Assembly: GCA_002327335.1 (NCBI GenBank)
Contig: DCVH01000066.1
Location: forward strand, 1-7,835
Length of the DNA stretch: 7,835 nt
Direction: 5' to 3'
DNA from: Patescibacteria group bacterium UBA2193
GTDB taxonomy: Bacteria; Patescibacteriota; Minisyncoccia; Moranbacterales; DUUL01
Below the pieces are notes generated by a model. It did no database searches and was not told where the DNA came from. It saw only the letters and a program-made list of their open reading frames with translations. The position numbers and the translations under genes are program-made. Positions 5,712 to 7,835 of the stretch are shown here, piece by piece (the stretch's first letter is position 1; each line of letters opens with the position of its first letter).

Positions 5712-7835
5712 CTATTCAAAATGAATTTTTCCTTCAATTTTTTCCACTTCCTCTTTCAAAAGAGGAAGTTTTTTAAATTTCGGATCAAAATCAAGGATTC
5801 TTTGGGCTTCGATTCGAGCTGATTGGATAAGTTTCATATCAGAAAGAGATTCCATAGTGACATCAGGAAGACCGGATTGAAGAGTCCCAAGGAATTGTCC
5901 GGGACCGCGAAGTTTCAAATCGGCTTCGGCGATTTTGAATCCGTCATTAGTTTTTTCCATCGATCGAAGCCGGCTGGTTGACCCTTGAATATTTTGGGAA
6001 GTGAAAAGGAAACAATAAGACTGGTCTTTTCCTCGCCCGACGCGTCCTCGGAATTGATGGAGTTGGGCAAGACCAAACCTTTCGGCTCCCTCAATGAGCA
6101 TGACGGTTGCATTCGGAATATCGATGCCGACTTCAATTACTGAAGTTGAAACCAAAATATCATATTTTTTTTCTTTGAAGTCAGACATTATCTGATTTTT
6201 TTCTTTGGGTTTCATTTTTCCGTGGAGAAGTCCAATTCTGAATGTCGGAAAAACTTTTTCTTGAAGATTTTTGTATTCCTCTGTGGCTGATTTTACTTCT
6301 GATATTTTTGATGATTCTTCTACGAGTGGGCAGATTACGAAAACTTGTCGTCCAGATTGAATTTCTTTTTTAATAAAATCATAGACCTGTTCACGTTCGT
6401 TTGGGAGAATGACTTTGGTGATTATTTTTTTCTTGCCTTTGGGGTATTCGTTGATGATTGAAAGGTCGAGATTGCCAAAAATCGCGAGAGACAATGTTCG
6501 GGGAATCGGGGTGGCTGTCATGGTGAGGAGATGGGGGATTGTCTTTTTTGAACCATCTGAAATTTCGAGAGTTTGTTTTTGGAGAAAGGAACGTTGATTG
6601 ACCCCAAAGCGATGCTGTTCATCAATGATTACTAGTCCGAGTTTATCGAATTTTATTTCATCCCGCAAAATAGCATGTGTTCCAATTAAGATAGAGATTT
6701 TGTTATTGGCAAGTTTTTCAAGCAATGTTTTTCGAGAAACTTCCTCGTCATTTATTTTGCATTGAGAAGCCGTCAAGATGGCGGTTTTTGTGTTTGGATA
6801 ATTTTCAAAAAACTTTTGAATCCCCTGGTGGTGTTGAATCGCCAACACTTCCGTTGGAGCAAGAATGGCTGATTGTTTTTGATTGAGTGCCACGGAAAAA
6901 CAAGCCATCGCGGCAACGACGGTCTTGCCACTTCCCACATCTCCTTCAAGAAGACGATTCATGGGTTGATTCTTTTCAAGATCTTGGATGATTTGCCAAG
7001 CTGATTTTTTTTGAGCACTTGTTAATTCAAAGGGAAGACTTGAAACAAAATCTTTTACTTCTTTTTCTTTGAATTTAATTTTTATTGCTTTTTCATTTTC
7101 CCAATTTTTTTTGATTTGAAGTGCTTTGATTTGAATCAAAAATATTTTTTCAAACGCGAATCTTCTGCGAGCTTCTTCACTGTCGCTTATGCCTTGAGGG
7201 AAATGAATTTTTTCTAATGATTCTTCAAGTCCTCCAAGCCCTTGTGACCTCAGAATATCTTTAGGAATAAAATCAACAAACTGGACATCATTAAGTGTTT
7301 CACGAATTATTTTTCGAAACCAATAGCTCGTGATGCCTTGGGTCTCCGGATAGACTGGTGCAAGAATCCCGGTGCTGAGATTTTTTGTTTCGGGAATTGA
7401 AATTACAGACTCTTCTTTTTCAAAAACCGTTTTGTTTATCAATTCAAAATTAGGATGCTGAAAATAGGGGACTCCTTTTTTGTCAGCAGAAATTTTTCCA
7501 CTGAGACGAACATATTTTCCTTCTGCCAAGAAGCGAAGCGGGGCAGGATAGTTGAACCAAGTTGCCTTGATTTCTCCCGTGCCATCTTCGATAAAAGCTT
7601 CAGTGATAGACATTCTTTTTTTCCAACTCCTGATACTTTTTATTTTTGAAATTTTCCCGGCAATGGTGACGGTTTCCCCTGAAATTGTTTCAACTATTTT
7701 TTTATTCAGAGAAAAATCATCATAGCGAAAAGGGAAGTGATAGAGCAGGTCACCAATAGTCTCAATTCCTAGATTTTTCAATTTTGGCAAAAACCTTTTA
7801 GGAATTTTTGTAAGAATGGAAATGGGGTCTTCGAA
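5712..7835 (-). CDS. recG: ATP-dependent DNA helicase RecG (5' end cut by the window edge)
   Basis: RecG is the dsDNA-translocating helicase that remodels stalled forks and Holliday junctions. Counting from codon 7790, the wedge/OB domain spans about 35-115. Helicase motifs follow: GDVGSGKT (283-290, Walker A), DEQH (390-393), TATPIPRT (425-432), LLHGKM (521-526) and QFRGRVGRG (579-587), plus the RecG-specific motif DLKLRGPGQFLG (624-635). The protein is nearly complete: 692 residues from that codon. The codon at 7788-7790 is TTG and is probably Leu, not a start. The frame stays open to 7835 and reads FEDPISILTKIPKRF before it, the usual RecG N-terminus, so the real start is just outside. It ends in TAG at 5714-5712, against the glycosyltransferase stop on the other strand. 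The 3' coding end carries the terminator of the plus-strand pair. Confidence 0.97.
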   Translation of the reverse strand, partial: FEDPISILTKIPKRFLPKLKNLGIETIGDLLYHFPFRYDDFSLNKKIVETISGETVTIAGKISKIKSIRSWKKRMSITEAFIEDGTGEIKATWFNYPAPLRFLAEGKYVRLSGKISADKKGVPYFQHPNFELINKTVFEKEESVISIPETKNLSTGILAPVYPETQGITSYWFRKIIRETLNDVQFVDFIPKDILRSQGLGGLEESLEKIHFPQGISDSEEARRRFAFEKIFLIQIKALQIKKNWENEKAIKIKFKEKEVKDFVSSLPFELTSAQKKSAWQIIQDLEKNQPMNRLLEGDVGSGKTVVAAMACFSVALNQKQSAILAPTEVLAIQHHQGIQKFFENYPNTKTAILTASQCKINDEEVSRKTLLEKLANNKISILIGTHAILRDEIKFDKLGLVIIDEQHRFGVNQRSFLQKQTLEISDGSKKTIPHLLTMTATPIPRTLSLAIFGNLDLSIINEYPKGKKKIITKVILPNEREQVYDFIKKEIQSGRQVFVICPLVEESSKISEVKSATEEYKNLQEKVFPTFRIGLLHGKMKPKEKNQIMSDFKEKKYDILVSTSVIEVGIDIPNATVMLIEGAERFGLAQLHQFRGRVGRGKDQSYCFLFTSQNIQGSTSRLRSMEKTNDGFKIAEADLKLRGPGQFLGTLQSGLPDVTMESLSDMKLIQSARIEAQRILDFDPKFKKLPLLKEEVEKIEGKIHFE
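5714..5730. terminator. Weak AT-rich hairpin at the convergent stop codons
   Basis: ATTCA and TGAAT form a 5-bp stem around an AAA loop, directly after the touching stops. On the plus strand it is followed by five T. On the minus strand a looser T run follows after AGCTA. The stem is short and A/U-only except one pair, so it is at best a weak terminator for recG. Confidence 0.2.
5746..5774 (+). terminator. Rho-independent terminator of the hydrolase - glycosyltransferase operon, inside recG
   Basis: ACTTCCTCTT (5746-5755) and AAGAGGAAGT (5760-5769) form a perfect 10-bp stem with a TCAA loop and a run of six T (5769-5774). It begins 34 bp after the glycosyltransferase stop. On the minus strand no T run follows the hairpin, so it terminates in the plus direction only. 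It falls within recG codons reading LPLLKEEV. Confidence 0.85.

Overview
The window is AT-rich and densely packed bacterial DNA. The compact RecG and GyrA, the tightly spaced genes, the gyrA cluster order (metallo-beta-lactamase-fold gene, small membrane protein, gyrA) and the protein wording suggest a Patescibacteria/CPR (Parcubacteria-like) genome. That placement is inference from memory of such sequences, not a search result. TGA, TAA and TAG all serve as stops and no gene is interrupted by TGA, so the normal bacterial code applies and UGA is not reassigned to glycine as in SR1/Gracilibacteria.

Layout. Positions 1-41 (minus) hold the first 13 codons of a gene leaving the left edge. Positions 42-152 hold no gene but contain a strong Rho-independent terminator for gyrA. 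Positions 153-3600 (minus) are a probable operon, transcribed right to left: an MBL-fold hydrolase, a 90-residue single-pass membrane protein, then gyrA. The 189-bp gap at 3601-3789 is a divergent regulatory region with back-to-back promoter candidates. Positions 3790-5711 (plus) carry an alpha/beta-hydrolase and a GT4 glycosyltransferase joined by an ATGA overlap. Positions 5712-7835 (minus) are recG, which runs off the right edge; its true start lies outside the window.

How they work together. GyrA and RecG are housekeeping proteins for DNA topology and fork repair. The hydrolase/glycosyltransferase pair looks like a two-gene unit acting on lipids or glycolipids (inference). The most notable regulatory features are: a perfect 10-bp terminator for the plus-strand pair lying inside the 3' coding end of recG; stop codons of the convergent genes abutting with no gap; three ATGs in three frames at 10-nt steps at the hydrolase start, with the only strong Shine-Dalgarno serving the first and out-of-frame ATG; and an irregular metal-binding signature in the MBL protein. 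I see no mobile element, CRISPR array, tRNA or rRNA, and no clear evidence of a new multi-gene system.
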